Source: Streptomyces yangpuensis
GTDB taxonomy: Bacteria; Actinomycetota; Actinomycetes; Streptomycetales; Streptomycetaceae
Length of the DNA: 64,000 bases
Assembly (NCBI RefSeq): GCF_001005295.1
Contig: NZ_LBMK01000008.1
Location: 62,001-126,000, forward strand
Reading direction: 5' to 3'
Positions 33,327 to 42,646 of this stretch are shown here, piece by piece (within the stretch, counting starts at the first letter, position 1; each line of letters starts with the position of its first letter). Below the pieces are notes generated by a model. The model saw only the letters and a program-made list of their open reading frames with translations, did not search any database and was not told where the DNA came from. Made by a program: the position numbers and the translations under genes.

Positions 33327-34259
33327 GTGCCCGAGCGAACCACGCAGATCGCCGACAGCGCCGACAGCGCCGACAGCGCCGCGAGCGCCGCGAGCGCCGC
33401 GAGCGCCGGGGGCGCCGATCGTGCCGGGAGCGGCGCTCTCGCCCGAGCCGGACGTGCCCTCGCCGGCCTCTCGGCTGCGTGTCATCCGCTGCCCGCCGCG
33501 GCCGTGACGCTCTTCAGCGCGGTTCTCGCGGTCGCGGCGGGGCACGGTCCGCCCGGGGTGGCACTCGTCGCGGGCGCGGTAGCCGCCGGACAGCTGTCGG
33601 TGGGCTGGTGCAACGACCGCACCGACCTGCGGCGCGACCTGGCCACGGGCCGACGGGACAAGCCCCTGGTCGCCGGCACGGTCTCGCCCGCCGCCGTGGC
33701 GTGGGCGGCCGCCCTCGCGCTCCTGCTGTGCGTGCCGCTGTCGCTGGCGGTGGGCGCGTTCGCCGGCGCCGTGCACCTGGTGGGTGTGACGGCCGCCTGG
33801 GGGTACAACCTCCGGCTGAAGCGCACGGTCGTCTCCTGGGCCCCGTACGCCCTGGCCTTCGGCCTGCTGCCGGCCTTCGTCACCCTCGGGCTGCCCGGCG
33901 CGCCCTGGCCGCCGCCCTGGCTGATGGCGGCCGCGGCCCTGCTCGGGGCCGGCGCCCACTTCGCCAATGTCCTGCCCGACATCGACGACGACCTGGCCAC
34001 CGGGGTGGCCGGGCTGCCGCAGCGGCTCGGCGCCCGGCGGTCGGCGGCGCTGGCCGGGCTGCTCGTCCTGGGCTCGGCCGCGGCCCTCGTCGCGGGCCCG
34101 CCGGGTCGGGTGACCGCGTACGGCTGGGCGCTGCTGTGCGCGACGGCCACGGCGCTGCTCCTCGCGTCCCGCAGACCGGCGGGAAGGCTCCCGTTCCGGA
34201 CGGTGATGGCGGTGGCCGGAGCCGACGTGATCCTCCTGGTCGCCGAACTCCGCCCCTGA
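33327..34259 (+). CDS. UbiA-family prenyltransferase, 310 aa
   Basis: Polytopic membrane enzyme of the UbiA superfamily. The first Asp-rich motif is N96-D-x-x-D100 (GWCNDRTDLRRD) and the second is NVLPDIDDDLATG near 207-219, both needed for Mg-prenyl-diphosphate binding. About eight hydrophobic segments follow a Ser/Ala/Asp-rich N-terminus built from 9-bp repeats. GTG 33327 has TAGCGT 6 nt upstream and no ribosome binding site. Divergence from the srs-like operon suggests prenylation of the phenolic lipid or quinone product; this link is inferred from position only. Confidence 0.85.
   Translation: MPERTTQIADSADSADSAASAASAASAGGADRAGSGALARAGRALAGLSAACHPLPAAAVTLFSAVLAVAAGHGPPGVALVAGAVAAGQLSVGWCNDRTDLRRDLATGRRDKPLVAGTVSPAAVAWAAALALLLCVPLSLAVGAFAGAVHLVGVTAAWGYNLRLKRTVVSWAPYALAFGLLPAFVTLGLPGAPWPPPWLMAAAALLGAGAHFANVLPDIDDDLATGVAGLPQRLGARRSAALAGLLVLGSAAALVAGPPGRVTAYGWALLCATATALLLASRRPAGRLPFRTVMAVAGADVILLVAELRP
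33351..33404 (+). repeat. Two triplicated 9-bp units in the UbiA N-terminus
   Basis: GCCGACAGC is repeated three times (33351-33377) and GCCGCGAGC three times (33378-33404), in frame, encoding repeats of A-D-S and A-A-S. The segment is predicted disordered and precedes the first membrane helix. Confidence 0.8.
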
Positions 34260-34885
34260 GCCCGCGCCACCGGCGCGCGGCGCGCAGCTCCGAACGACCC
34301 GTTCCCGGCTCGCCCCGTTCCCGGCCCGGCCGCCCGTCCCCGGCCTACGTCCCCGGGTCCGGCGCCCCCGTAAGCGGCCGCCCCACCGGGGGTGAATCCC
34401 GCCCGGCGGGGCGGCGCTCGGCCAGGCCGCAGTACCGCCGGGGGGATCCCACCCGCCGCGGGCAGCCGCCGCCGAGGCGGGATCGGCCCCGGCTTCGGCG
34501 CCCGCGCCGAGCGGGCGCCCGTTGGGCTGGGGTGAACCGCGCCCGCCGCGCGCCCCCGCCGAGGCGGGATTTTCGCGGGCCGCCTGGCTCACGGCCTCGC
34601 ACGAGCCCTGGTCGGCGGCGTACTGCGCCCCTGCGGGGCAGAGGCCGTACGGCGACGTTCCCTCGGCCGCGACCCAGGCCCTCTCCGGCGAAGCGCAGGC
34701 CGGCCGCGCCCGCGAGCACCCCCTCGGCGCCGGCCCGCCTGCCCAGGGCGCGCAACGGCCAGGCGGAGGAAACCCGCTGTCCCCGGCAGCGCCGGACGTA
34801 CGCCTCGCCGGTGAGGCGCACTCCACGTCGCTCGGGCGCAGCGGTGTCAGGGCGATCGACGTCCGGTCGGAAAGGCTCCGATCCC
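34260..34885. other. Gene-poor interval between convergent genes
   Basis: A 626-bp stretch between convergent UbiA and PHP genes. Open frames exist on both strands, but none has a plausible start, ribosome binding site or recognisable family. A CCCGC-CGAG-GCGGG hairpin followed by ATTTT lies near 34552 and could terminate the UbiA transcript. The rest may be an eroded gene. Confidence 0.4.
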
Positions 34886-35920
34886 TCAGGGCGCGTGGCG
34901 GGTACGGGTCCAGGTCAGGAGGTCTTCGGCCGGCCAGGTGTTGATCACGCGCTCCGTCGGGACACCGCATTCCGCAGCCCGTTCGCAGCCGAGGATCTGC
35001 CAGTCCAGCTGGCCCGGGGCGTGCGCGTCCGTGTCGATCGCGAAGAAGGTCCCGGCCGCCACGGCCAGGCGCAGCAGCCGCCTCGGCGGGTCCAGCCGTT
35101 CGGGGCGGCTGTTGATCTCCACGGCGGTGCCGGCTTCCGCGCAGGCCGCGAACACCTCCTCGGCGTCGAACCGCGACTCCGGCCGGCCGCGGCCGGTGAC
35201 CAGCCGCCCCGTGCAGTGGCCCAGGACGTCCATCAGCGGATTGCGTGCGGCCGCCAGCATCCGCCGCGTCATCGCGGGCGCGTCCATCCGCAGTTTCGAG
35301 TGCACCGATCCGACGACGAGATCGAGCCGTTCCAGCAGCTCCGGCTCCTGGTCGAGCGACCCGTCGTCCAGGATGTCGCACTCGATGCCGGTGAGGAGCC
35401 GGAACGGCGCCCAGCCGGCGTTGAGCGAGGCCACCACGTCCAACTGCTCGCGCAGCCGGTCCGGGGAGAGGCCCCGGGCGACCGTCAGCCGCGGCGAGTG
35501 GTCGGTCAGCACGGCCCACTCGTGGCCCAGGCCCGCCGCCGCCCGCCCCATCGCCTCGATCGGGCTGCCGCCGTCCGACCAGTCCGAGTGCAGGTGGCAG
35601 TCCCCGCGCAGGGCCGCCCGCAGCGCGGCCGCGGCGGGCGAGGCCGGGGGACCCTCCGGGAGTGCGGCCGCCTCGTCCTCCAGGGCCTGCAGGTAGGCCG
35701 GTATACCGCCGGCGAGAGCCTCCCGTACGACCCCCGCCGTCTTGGGGCCGAGGCCCTTGACGGCCTCCAGGGTGCCGGCGGCGGCCCGCTCGGCCACCTC
35801 CGCCCCGCCCAGGCGCACGACGACCGCGGACGCGGTCCGGAAGGCCCGCACCCGGTAGGTGGGCGCCTGCGCGCGCTCCAGCAGGAACGCGATCCGGTCC
35901 AGCGCCGCAACCGGGTCCAT
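34886..35920 (-). CDS. PHP-domain phosphoesterase with HhH region (PolX-like)
   Basis: A 344-aa protein. The N-terminal about 95 residues resemble the helix-hairpin-helix region of family X polymerases (VKGLGPKTAGVVREAL near 55-70). The PHP domain follows with all metal-ligand motifs: CHLHSDWSDGG near 108, LTDHSPRLTV near 138, GIECDIL near 178, VGSVHSKLRM near 205, LGHCTGR near 236, EINSRPER near 272 and IDTDAHAPGQ near 297. Known relatives are phosphatases or nucleases. The polymerase palm is absent, so it is not a DNA polymerase. It starts about 50 bp from the convergent ohrR gene. Confidence 0.85.
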   Translation of the reverse strand: MDPVAALDRIAFLLERAQAPTYRVRAFRTASAVVVRLGGAEVAERAAAGTLEAVKGLGPKTAGVVREALAGGIPAYLQALEDEAAALPEGPPASPAAAALRAALRGDCHLHSDWSDGGSPIEAMGRAAAGLGHEWAVLTDHSPRLTVARGLSPDRLREQLDVVASLNAGWAPFRLLTGIECDILDDGSLDQEPELLERLDLVVGSVHSKLRMDAPAMTRRMLAAARNPLMDVLGHCTGRLVTGRGRPESRFDAEEVFAACAEAGTAVEINSRPERLDPPRRLLRLAVAAGTFFAIDTDAHAPGQLDWQILGCERAAECGVPTERVINTWPAEDLLTWTRTRHAP

Positions 35921-35972
35921 CGGCCACCTCCCGCCGCTAGGGGGTGGCCCCAGTGTCCGTCGCGGACGGCGG

Positions 35973-36461
35973 CTACGCCTCCCGCGCCTCCTCCAGAGGC
36001 AGGGCCGCGTCCAGCGCGGCGGTGAGCCGGCTCAGGCGGGCCTGCAGTTCGACGACCTCGGCCAGCTCGAAACCGGTTGCCGCCACGATCCGCCGCGGTA
36101 CCTCCGCCGCACGGGCGCGCAGCGCGGAGCCCTCCTCGGTCAGGCCGGCGCGCACCGACCGCTCGTCCTCGGCGCTGCGCTCGCGGCGGACCAGGCCGGC
36201 CGCCTCCAGCCGCTTGAGCAGCGGGGACAGGGTGCCCGAATCCAGCCGCAGGTGCTGCCCGATCTCCTTGACGGGCATCTCGCCGTGCTCCCAGAGCACC
36301 AGCATCACCAGGTACTGCGGGTACGTGAGCCCCAGGTCCTTGAGGACCACGCGGTAGAGGCCGCCGAAGGCGCGGCTCGCCGCGTTCAGCGCGAAGCAGA
36401 TCTGGCCGTCGAGGCGCAGGAAGTCCTGGTCGGAGGGGGTCGCGGTGGGCTGCTCGGTCAT
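35973..36461 (-). CDS. ohrR: MarR-family regulator, OhrR-type organic peroxide sensor
   Basis: A 162-aa winged-helix repressor. The redox-sensing cysteine is Cys22 in the OhrR signature QICFALNAASRAF. The DNA-binding helices lie at EIGQHLRLDSGTLSPLLKRL (about 70-90) and the wing at RRERSAEDERSVRAGLTEEG. It is divergent from ohr, the classical arrangement in which OhrR represses ohr and itself until oxidised by organic hydroperoxides. ATG 36461 has TACACT 7 nt upstream and no ribosome binding site, so leaderless. The frame is open to 36563 but that part spans the operator. Confidence 0.88.
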   Translation of the reverse strand: MTEQPTATPSDQDFLRLDGQICFALNAASRAFGGLYRVVLKDLGLTYPQYLVMLVLWEHGEMPVKEIGQHLRLDSGTLSPLLKRLEAAGLVRRERSAEDERSVRAGLTEEGSALRARAAEVPRRIVAATGFELAEVVELQARLSRLTAALDAALPLEEAREA

Positions 36462-36495
36462 GGTGGCCAGTGTACCCGGCCAGGACCTGAAGGGC

Positions 36496-36519
36496 ATTGA
36501 ATTGTGCACAACTGAATTG
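36496..36519. promoter_or_regulatory. OhrR-operator-like palindrome overlapping the ohr promoter
   Basis: The centre TTGTGCACAA (36502-36511) is perfectly palindromic, with partially symmetric AT-rich arms on each side, resembling known OhrR boxes. It overlaps a candidate -35 (TTGTGC) with a possible -10 (TCTACT) 17 bp downstream toward ohr. Confidence 0.6.
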
Positions 36520-36589
36520 CGTGCTCTACTGGTGGAGCGCGGTCGACCACCGGCCGCCGCCACGGTTCACTTCTGCGAGAGGAACTCTC

Positions 36590-37000
<411 letters not shown>

Positions 37001-37123
37001 CGAACACCGGGTGGAGATGCCGGACGCCCGGCGGGCGGCCACCATGGAGTCGGACCGAGACCGAGATTTCGGGACCGGGACCGGGACCGACTCCGACGGG
37101 GGGCCGCACGCCGGGAGCTGCCA

Positions 37124-38764
37124 GTGGCGCACAGCAACACGACGGACGTACTGGTCGTCGGCGCCGGCCCCATCGGGCTGACCGCCGCCGCGGAACTGCG
37201 CCGACGCGGCGTGTCCTGCCGGATCGTCGAACGGCTCCCCGCCCGCCTGCCCTTCGCGAAGGCCGTCGGCATCCAGCCGCGGACCCTGGAGATCTGGGAC
37301 CGCATGGGAATGGTCCGCGCCGCCCTGGACGCGGCCGTCCCCCTGCGCGGCCAGCTCACCTACGTCAACGGCGCCGAGCGGCCCCGCATCGACCTCGTCC
37401 TGCCGCCCGAAGTGCCCTACCGCTTCGCGGCGCTGCCCCAGTACGAGACCGAACGCATCCTCGACGAGCACCTGGGCCGCTGGGGCACCACCGTCGAACG
37501 CGGCACCGAACTGGTGTCGTTCAGCCAGGACGCCCACGGCGTCACCAGCCGCCTGCACACCCCCTCCGGTGCCGAGGAGGAACTGCGCACCCGGTACCTG
37601 GTGGGCTGCGACGGCGCCCACAGCATCGTCCGCAAGGGCCTCGGGCTCTCCTTCGAGGGCGGAGCCTTCCCCGAGGAGTACATGCTCGCCGACGTCGAGG
37701 TCGACTGGGACCTGCCGTACGGCTACACCCTGCGCGCCATGCACCTGGACGGCGCGGGCGCCGTCGACGACGTACTGGTGTGCATCCCGCTGCCGGGCCG
37801 CGGCCGCTACCGGATGTCCATGAAGGTGCCGCCCGAACTGTCCACCGCGGTGCAGGCCGGGGCCGCCGCGGACCGTGTGACCCACGGCCTCCAGGGCGGC
37901 CGGGCCCCGCAACTGGCCGACATCCAGACCGTCCTGGACCGGCTCTCGCCGACGCCCACGACCGCCTCCGACATCCGCTGGTCATCGGTGTTCCGCATCA
38001 GCCACCGGATCGTGGACAGCTACGGCCACGGCCGGGTCTTCATCGCGGGCGACGCCGCGCACATCCACCCGCCGACCGGCGCGCAGGGCATGAACACCGG
38101 CATCCAGGACGCCTGGAACCTGGCGTGGAAGCTCGCCCTGGCCGTCGAGGGCGCCGCCCACCCCGGCCTGCTCCCCAGCTACGACGCCGAACGCCGGCCC
38201 GTCGGCGAGGAGGTCGTCGGCCGCACGGTCCGCCACGCCTCCGCCCAGGGTGTGCAGTCCGATCCCGAGGACGCCGACACCCTGATCCTGCGCGAGGCCC
38301 AGCTGCTCGTCGGCTACCGCGGCAGCCCCGTCGTCGACCCGCCCGGCCAGGGCCCCGGACCCCGCCCAGGCGACCGGGCCCCGGACTGCACGGGCCTCAC
38401 CTCGCCGATCGCCGCAGTCCCGCTGCGCCTCGCCGACCTCCTGCGCGAGCGCGAACACGTCCTGCTGCTGTACGGGACCGGCCTCGACGAACTCGCCCGG
38501 ACGGCACGGGAGTCCTCCGGCGGCCGGGTCGGGATGTGCGTCGTCCTGCCCGCCGGTACCCCGCCCGACACCCCGGCGGGCCCGGCCGCACTGCCGACCT
38601 ACCACGACACCGCCGGCGAGTTCGCCCGGATGTACGCCGCCGAAACGCCGACCGCGTTCCTCGTCCGCCCCGACGGATACCTCGGCGCCCGCCTCTCCCC
38701 GCCGACCCCGCAGCAACTGGCCGGACACCTCGCGACCGTCTTCGCACCGGACGCCGGACCCTGA
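37124..38764 (+). CDS. FAD-dependent aromatic monooxygenase (PF01494 type), 546 aa
   Basis: Class A flavin hydroxylase. VLVVGAGPIGLTAAAEL at the N-terminus binds the ADP of FAD, VGCDGAHSIVRKGLG near 160 is the D-G motif, and VFIAGDAAHIHPPTGAQGMN near 305-325 is the ribityl/G-D motif. A C-terminal thioredoxin-like extension (about 395-546) lacks a C-x-x-C pair, as in phenol-hydroxylase-type enzymes. The GTG start has GGGAG 7 nt upstream. Substrate is unknown; the surroundings (ohr, VWA genes) give no pathway. Confidence 0.85.
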   Translation: MAHSNTTDVLVVGAGPIGLTAAAELRRRGVSCRIVERLPARLPFAKAVGIQPRTLEIWDRMGMVRAALDAAVPLRGQLTYVNGAERPRIDLVLPPEVPYRFAALPQYETERILDEHLGRWGTTVERGTELVSFSQDAHGVTSRLHTPSGAEEELRTRYLVGCDGAHSIVRKGLGLSFEGGAFPEEYMLADVEVDWDLPYGYTLRAMHLDGAGAVDDVLVCIPLPGRGRYRMSMKVPPELSTAVQAGAAADRVTHGLQGGRAPQLADIQTVLDRLSPTPTTASDIRWSSVFRISHRIVDSYGHGRVFIAGDAAHIHPPTGAQGMNTGIQDAWNLAWKLALAVEGAAHPGLLPSYDAERRPVGEEVVGRTVRHASAQGVQSDPEDADTLILREAQLLVGYRGSPVVDPPGQGPGPRPGDRAPDCTGLTSPIAAVPLRLADLLREREHVLLLYGTGLDELARTARESSGGRVGMCVVLPAGTPPDTPAGPAALPTYHDTAGEFARMYAAETPTAFLVRPDGYLGARLSPPTPQQLAGHLATVFAPDAGP

Positions 38765-38899
38765 CGGAACGGCGCAGCGCCCCCGGCCGGCGCCGCACCC
38801 CGATGCCCCGGCCCGGAGCCCGGATGCCCGGCCGGTACCGGGCCCCGGGCACTCCGTCCCGCACATCCGGATATCCACCGGTCCGCAGGGAGCGTGTTT

Positions 38900-38928
38900 T
38901 TGGATTGCCGGACGATCCTCAATACGAT
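38900..38928 (+). promoter_or_regulatory. Promoter for the leaderless VWA gene
   Basis: TTGGAT (38900-38905) and TACGAT (38923-38928) are separated by 17 bp, matching principal-sigma consensus spacing. The -10 ends 6 nt before ATG 38935, so transcription probably begins at the start codon. Confidence 0.7.
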
Positions 38929-38934
38929 CCGGCG

Positions 38935-40218
38935 ATGATCACAAGAAAACGGCTTGCGGCCCGGGCCTGCGGCCTGTTCGCCGCACTGGCCGTCGGCCTC
39001 TTCCCGGCGAGCGCCACGGCCGCCGACGAACCGACGGCGAAGGAACCTCCCAAGGTCGACCTGGTCCTGGACGTCAGCGGCTCCATGCGGGCCAACGACA
39101 TCGACGGCGGGTCCCGCATGGCCGCCGCGAAGCAGGCTTTCAACGAGGTGATCGACGCCGTCCCCGCCGAAGTCCAGCTCGGCATACGGACCCTGGGCGC
39201 CGACTACGCGGGTGACGACCGCACCCTCGGCTGCAAGGACACCAAGCAGCTCTACAAGGTCGGCCCCCTCGACCGGACCGAGGCCAAGACCGCCGTCGCG
39301 ACGCTCGCCCCGACCGGCTGGACGCCGATCGGGCCGGCCCTGCTCGGCGCCGCCCAGGACCTCGAAGGAGGCAACGCCACCAAGCGGATCGTCCTCATCA
39401 CGGACGGCGAGGACACCTGCGCCCCGCTCGACCCGTGCGAAGTGGCCCGCGACATCGCCGCCAAGGGCATCCACCTGGTCATCGACACCCTCGGCCTGGT
39501 CCCGGACGCCAAGACCCGGGCCCAGCTGACCTGCATCGCCGAGGCCACCGGCGGTACGTACACCTCCGTTCAGCACAAGGCCGAACTCTCCGGCAGGGTC
39601 CGCCAACTCGTCGACCGGGCCGCCGACCCGGTCGTCAACCCGGTGGCGACCGAGGGCGCGAAGCAGTGCGCGGGAGCCCCGCAGCTGAAGGCCGGCCTCT
39701 ACAGCGACCGTGAGACCTTCGGCGAGCACCGCTGGTACCGGGTGGACGTCCTCCCGGGCCAGGAGCTGCGCGCCTCGGTGAGCATCGGCGCCGACCGGGC
39801 CGTCAACAACGACTACGGCGTCCTGCTGCGCGCCACGACCGTCCACGGGCGGGAGATCGTACGTGGCTCGGAGGCCGGCGACGGGCGTACCGACGTCCTC
39901 TCCACCGGCCTGCGCTACCCCAAGGCCGAGGTGGACGACTCCGACTCCGACTCGGACGCGAAGCCCGCGGCGGAGACCGTCTGCCTCCAGGTCAGCAACT
40001 CCTTCTCGGCGCCCGCGTCCGTCAAGACGACCCCGGGCATGCCCGTCGAGCTGACCATCGACCTGGTGGACGGTCCGGGCGGCCTCTCCGACGCCGCGGC
40101 CTTCGGCCTCGGGCGCGGCTGGTGGACGCTGGCCGTGCTCGTGCTGGCCGGACTGCTGGCCGGCCTGGTGTGGGGCTGGATCTCGCGCTGGCGCATCTCC
40201 GTCTGGAGGACCAACTGA
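38935..40218 (+). CDS. Secreted, membrane-anchored VWA-domain protein
   Basis: A 427-aa protein with a signal peptide (MITRKRLAARACG, cleavage after A-T-A-A near 30), an extracellular VWA domain at about 38-240 and a C-terminal membrane helix (WWTLAVLVLAGLLAGLVWGW) with a short basic tail. The MIDAS is intact: LVLDVSGSMRAND near 42-54, a Thr near TGWTP and an Asp in ITDGEDT near 155. A second beta domain (RWYRVDVLPGQELRASVSIG) follows at 260-400. The stop overlaps the next ATG (TGATG), so it is made with its partner at 40218. Probably surface adhesion or envelope complex assembly. Confidence 0.85.
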   Translation: MITRKRLAARACGLFAALAVGLFPASATAADEPTAKEPPKVDLVLDVSGSMRANDIDGGSRMAAAKQAFNEVIDAVPAEVQLGIRTLGADYAGDDRTLGCKDTKQLYKVGPLDRTEAKTAVATLAPTGWTPIGPALLGAAQDLEGGNATKRIVLITDGEDTCAPLDPCEVARDIAAKGIHLVIDTLGLVPDAKTRAQLTCIAEATGGTYTSVQHKAELSGRVRQLVDRAADPVVNPVATEGAKQCAGAPQLKAGLYSDRETFGEHRWYRVDVLPGQELRASVSIGADRAVNNDYGVLLRATTVHGREIVRGSEAGDGRTDVLSTGLRYPKAEVDDSDSDSDAKPAAETVCLQVSNSFSAPASVKTTPGMPVELTIDLVDGPGGLSDAAAFGLGRGWWTLAVLVLAGLLAGLVWGWISRWRISVWRTN

Positions 40219-41027
40219 TGCGTACCGTACGCACACTGACCGCGGGCCTGCTCGCGGCGGCCGCCGCCCTCGCGGTGGCCGGTACGGCCGCCGGCACGGC
40301 CGCCGCGGACACCCCGTCGCCGAGCGCCACCCCCGGCAAGGACGGGGCCGCGGCTGAGGCCGCCGCCCCGACCGAGGCGGGTACGAGCTTCCGCACCGCC
40401 GCCCCGTTCCGGCCCGGCCAGAAGGCCACGGCGGGCGCCTCCAGCGGCGACTACCTCTACTGGGTGCTTCCGGTGGACGCGCAGCAGCGCGTCACGGTCA
40501 AGGCCACCGTCACCCTGCCCGAGTCCGCCGCCCGGCACGGCGCCTCGACGTGGCAGCTCGACGTGTACGACGGCCTCCGCCGCCGACAGGCCTGCACCTA
40601 CGGTACCCAGAGCCGGGCGGCGGCCAGGGAGGCCGCCTCCGTCGAACTGTCCTGCACCCTGCGCACGGTCCGCGCCGGTGCGGAGCCGTGGGCCAACGAC
40701 CCGCTGCCGGGCAGCTACTACGTCCGTCTGACGGTCGTGGACCTGCCGGAGGAGGACCTGGGTCTGCCGGTGCGCGCGGCCGTCGAGGCCGACGTACACG
40801 AGGAGGGAGGCGCCTTCGCCGTGGACGGGGCCCTGGCCAAGCCGCTGGTCGCCGGGACGGTGACCGGCTCCTTGCGCGAGCCGGAGGACGGCTGGTCCGG
40901 CGGCTGGTGGTCGGACCGCTGGCTCTGGACCGCGGCCGGCGGGGTGCTCGGCGCCCTCGCGGGTATCTTCGGGTACTCCCTGACGCGCGGCACGGGCCGC
41001 CCCTCCCGGGTGCCGCCCGGCGCCTGA
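40218..41027 (+). CDS. Exported membrane-anchored partner of the VWA protein
   Basis: A 269-aa protein coupled to the VWA gene by a 1-nt overlap, with GGAGG upstream. It has a signal peptide (MRTVRTLTAGLLAAAAALAV, cleavage near T-A-A-A-D), an extracellular beta-sandwich-like domain (YLYWVLPVDAQQRVTVKATV and YYVRLTVVDLPEEDLGLPV), and a C-terminal helix (WLWTAAGGVLGALAGIFGY) with a basic cytoplasmic end. Two cysteines (QACTYG and LSCTLR) could form a disulfide. No enzymatic motif. The YWVLPV stretch resembles the second domain of its neighbour. Confidence 0.75.
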   Translation: MRTVRTLTAGLLAAAAALAVAGTAAGTAAADTPSPSATPGKDGAAAEAAAPTEAGTSFRTAAPFRPGQKATAGASSGDYLYWVLPVDAQQRVTVKATVTLPESAARHGASTWQLDVYDGLRRRQACTYGTQSRAAAREAASVELSCTLRTVRAGAEPWANDPLPGSYYVRLTVVDLPEEDLGLPVRAAVEADVHEEGGAFAVDGALAKPLVAGTVTGSLREPEDGWSGGWWSDRWLWTAAGGVLGALAGIFGYSLTRGTGRPSRVPPGA

Positions 41028-41359
41028 CCCGGCGTCTGACCCGGCGCCCCGGCCCGGCGCCCCGGCTCCCCGGCCCGGCGCCTGGCCCGGGCATCCCGGC
41101 CCGTCGGCCGCCCACCCCGCCCGGCGGGTGGTCGCGGCGGGGCGGTTGCTGAGGCGGTCACGGCCCCGGCGCCGCTGCCCGCCCTGCCCTGCCCGCCCCG
41201 CGCCGCGTGCGCCGGGTCCGGCGGGCGGGGACTGGGCCATGCGGGGACGGGGACCTCAAGGCCTCCCGGGCCCCGTCCGAAGGAGAGGGAGGCCGCGACC
41301 GAGCACCGGCACGGACGCGGCCGTCTCCTGACGACCGCCCACCTCCCGGGAGTACCTCC
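41028..41359 (+). repeat. GC-rich CCCGGCGCC repeats before the protease gene
   Basis: The first about 85 bp consist of imperfect CCCGGCGCC/CCCGGC units directly after the stop codon, able to fold into hairpins that could end the VWA transcript. No gene or clear promoter is evident in the remaining about 250 bp. Confidence 0.5.
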
Positions 41360-42550
41360 ATGCGACTGCTCGCACGTCTGACCGCCGCGGCCCTGATCGT
41401 GACGGCCCCCGCACTGGCCGGCGCCGCGGCCGCGGACGTCCCCGACCCCGTACGGGCACCGCTCCTCACACCCGCCGCGGCCATTCCCGGCAAGTACATC
41501 GTCAGCCTCGACGAGGGCGTGGAGGCCACCGGGTTCGCGGAACGGCTGGGGCTGGAGCCCACCTTCGTGTACGGCTCCGCCATGAACGGCTTCGCGGTGC
41601 CCCTCACCCCGCAGCAGCTCGAAGAGGTCCGTACGAGCCCGGGCGTCCGCTCGGTGGAGGCGGACGCGGAGGTCTCGGCCCCGCCGACACCGGCCGGTCC
41701 CGCGGCCCTCTCCGCCGCCGGGCTGCCCGCCCCGACCTGGGGCCTGGACCGGATCGACCAGCGGACCCTGCCGCTCGACGGCGACTTCACCACCGCGGGC
41801 GACGGCGCCGGGGTGACCGCCTACATCCTCGACACCGGGATCGACTTCGCCCACCCCGAGTTCGAGGGCCGGGCCGAGCCCGGCTTCGACGCCGTCGAGG
41901 ACGGCGGTGACGGCCAGGACTGCGAGGGCCACGGCACGCACGTCGCGGGCACCGTCGGCGGCCGGACGTACGGGGTCGCACGCGCCGTGCGCCTGGTGAG
42001 CGTCCGCGTACTGGACTGCGACGGCCGCGGCGAGTACTCGGCGGTCGTCGCCGGACTGGACTGGGTGGCGCAGCACGCCAGGCAGCCGGCCGTCCTGAAC
42101 GTCTCCCTGGGCGGGAGCCGCTCCGAGGCCGTGAACAGGGCCGCGACCGCCGTCGCCGAGGCCGGCACCCTGCCGGTCGTCGCGGCGGGCAACTCCTCGG
42201 CCGACGCCTGCACGGTCTCCCCGGCCTCGGCGGACCAGGTGATGACGGTGGCCGCGAGCAACGTGCGCGACGAGCAGTCCGGGTTCTCCAACCGGGGCGA
42301 GTGCGTCGAGATCTCCGCCCCCGGCGAGCAGATCGACTCGGCGTTGCTCGGCGGTGACACCGTCACCCTGGACGGTACGTCGATGGCCGCTCCGCACGTC
42401 ACCGGAACGGCCGCCCTCTACAAGGCGGCCCACCCGGCGGCCACCCCTGAGGAGGTCGCCGACCGGCTCGTGGAGACGTCCACCGAGGACCTCCTGACCG
42501 GTGCCGGTGCCGGCACCCCCAACCGGCTGCTGTTCACGGACGGCCTCTGA
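41360..42550 (+). CDS. Secreted subtilisin-like serine protease (S8) with I9 propeptide
   Basis: A 396-aa preproprotease. A signal peptide is at 1-26 (cleavage near A-A-A-A-D), the inhibitor I9 propeptide at about 42-105 (GKYIVSLDEG to RSVEADAEV), and the mature catalytic domain from about 125. The triad is D158 (YILDTGIDF), H191 (GHGTHVAG) and S341 (DGTSMAAPH), with the oxyanion Asn in AAGNSSADAC. Order and length match Streptomyces proteinase-K-like proteases (mature domain about 275 aa). GGGAG precedes ATG 41360. Likely role: extracellular protein degradation. Confidence 0.92.
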   Translation: MRLLARLTAAALIVTAPALAGAAAADVPDPVRAPLLTPAAAIPGKYIVSLDEGVEATGFAERLGLEPTFVYGSAMNGFAVPLTPQQLEEVRTSPGVRSVEADAEVSAPPTPAGPAALSAAGLPAPTWGLDRIDQRTLPLDGDFTTAGDGAGVTAYILDTGIDFAHPEFEGRAEPGFDAVEDGGDGQDCEGHGTHVAGTVGGRTYGVARAVRLVSVRVLDCDGRGEYSAVVAGLDWVAQHARQPAVLNVSLGGSRSEAVNRAATAVAEAGTLPVVAAGNSSADACTVSPASADQVMTVAASNVRDEQSGFSNRGECVEISAPGEQIDSALLGGDTVTLDGTSMAAPHVTGTAALYKAAHPAATPEEVADRLVETSTEDLLTGAGAGTPNRLLFTDGL

Positions 42551-42581
42551 GTCCGCTGAGGACCCGCTGCCGTCCGTACCC

Positions 42582-42615
42582 GCCCGCCGCCCGGTTCAGG
42601 AACCGGGCGGCGGGC
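42582..42615. terminator. Bidirectional terminator hairpin
   Basis: GCCCGCCGCCCGGTT and its perfect complement (15 bp) enclose a CAGG loop between the convergent protease and carboxypeptidase genes. Confidence 0.75.
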
Positions 42616-42646
42616 ACAGCACAGCACGGGCACGGCACGGGACGGC

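Noticed and set aside
34522..34944. Plus-strand open frame in the interval after UbiA
   Set aside because: No start signal or recognisable domain, and it overlaps the end of the PHP gene on the other strand.
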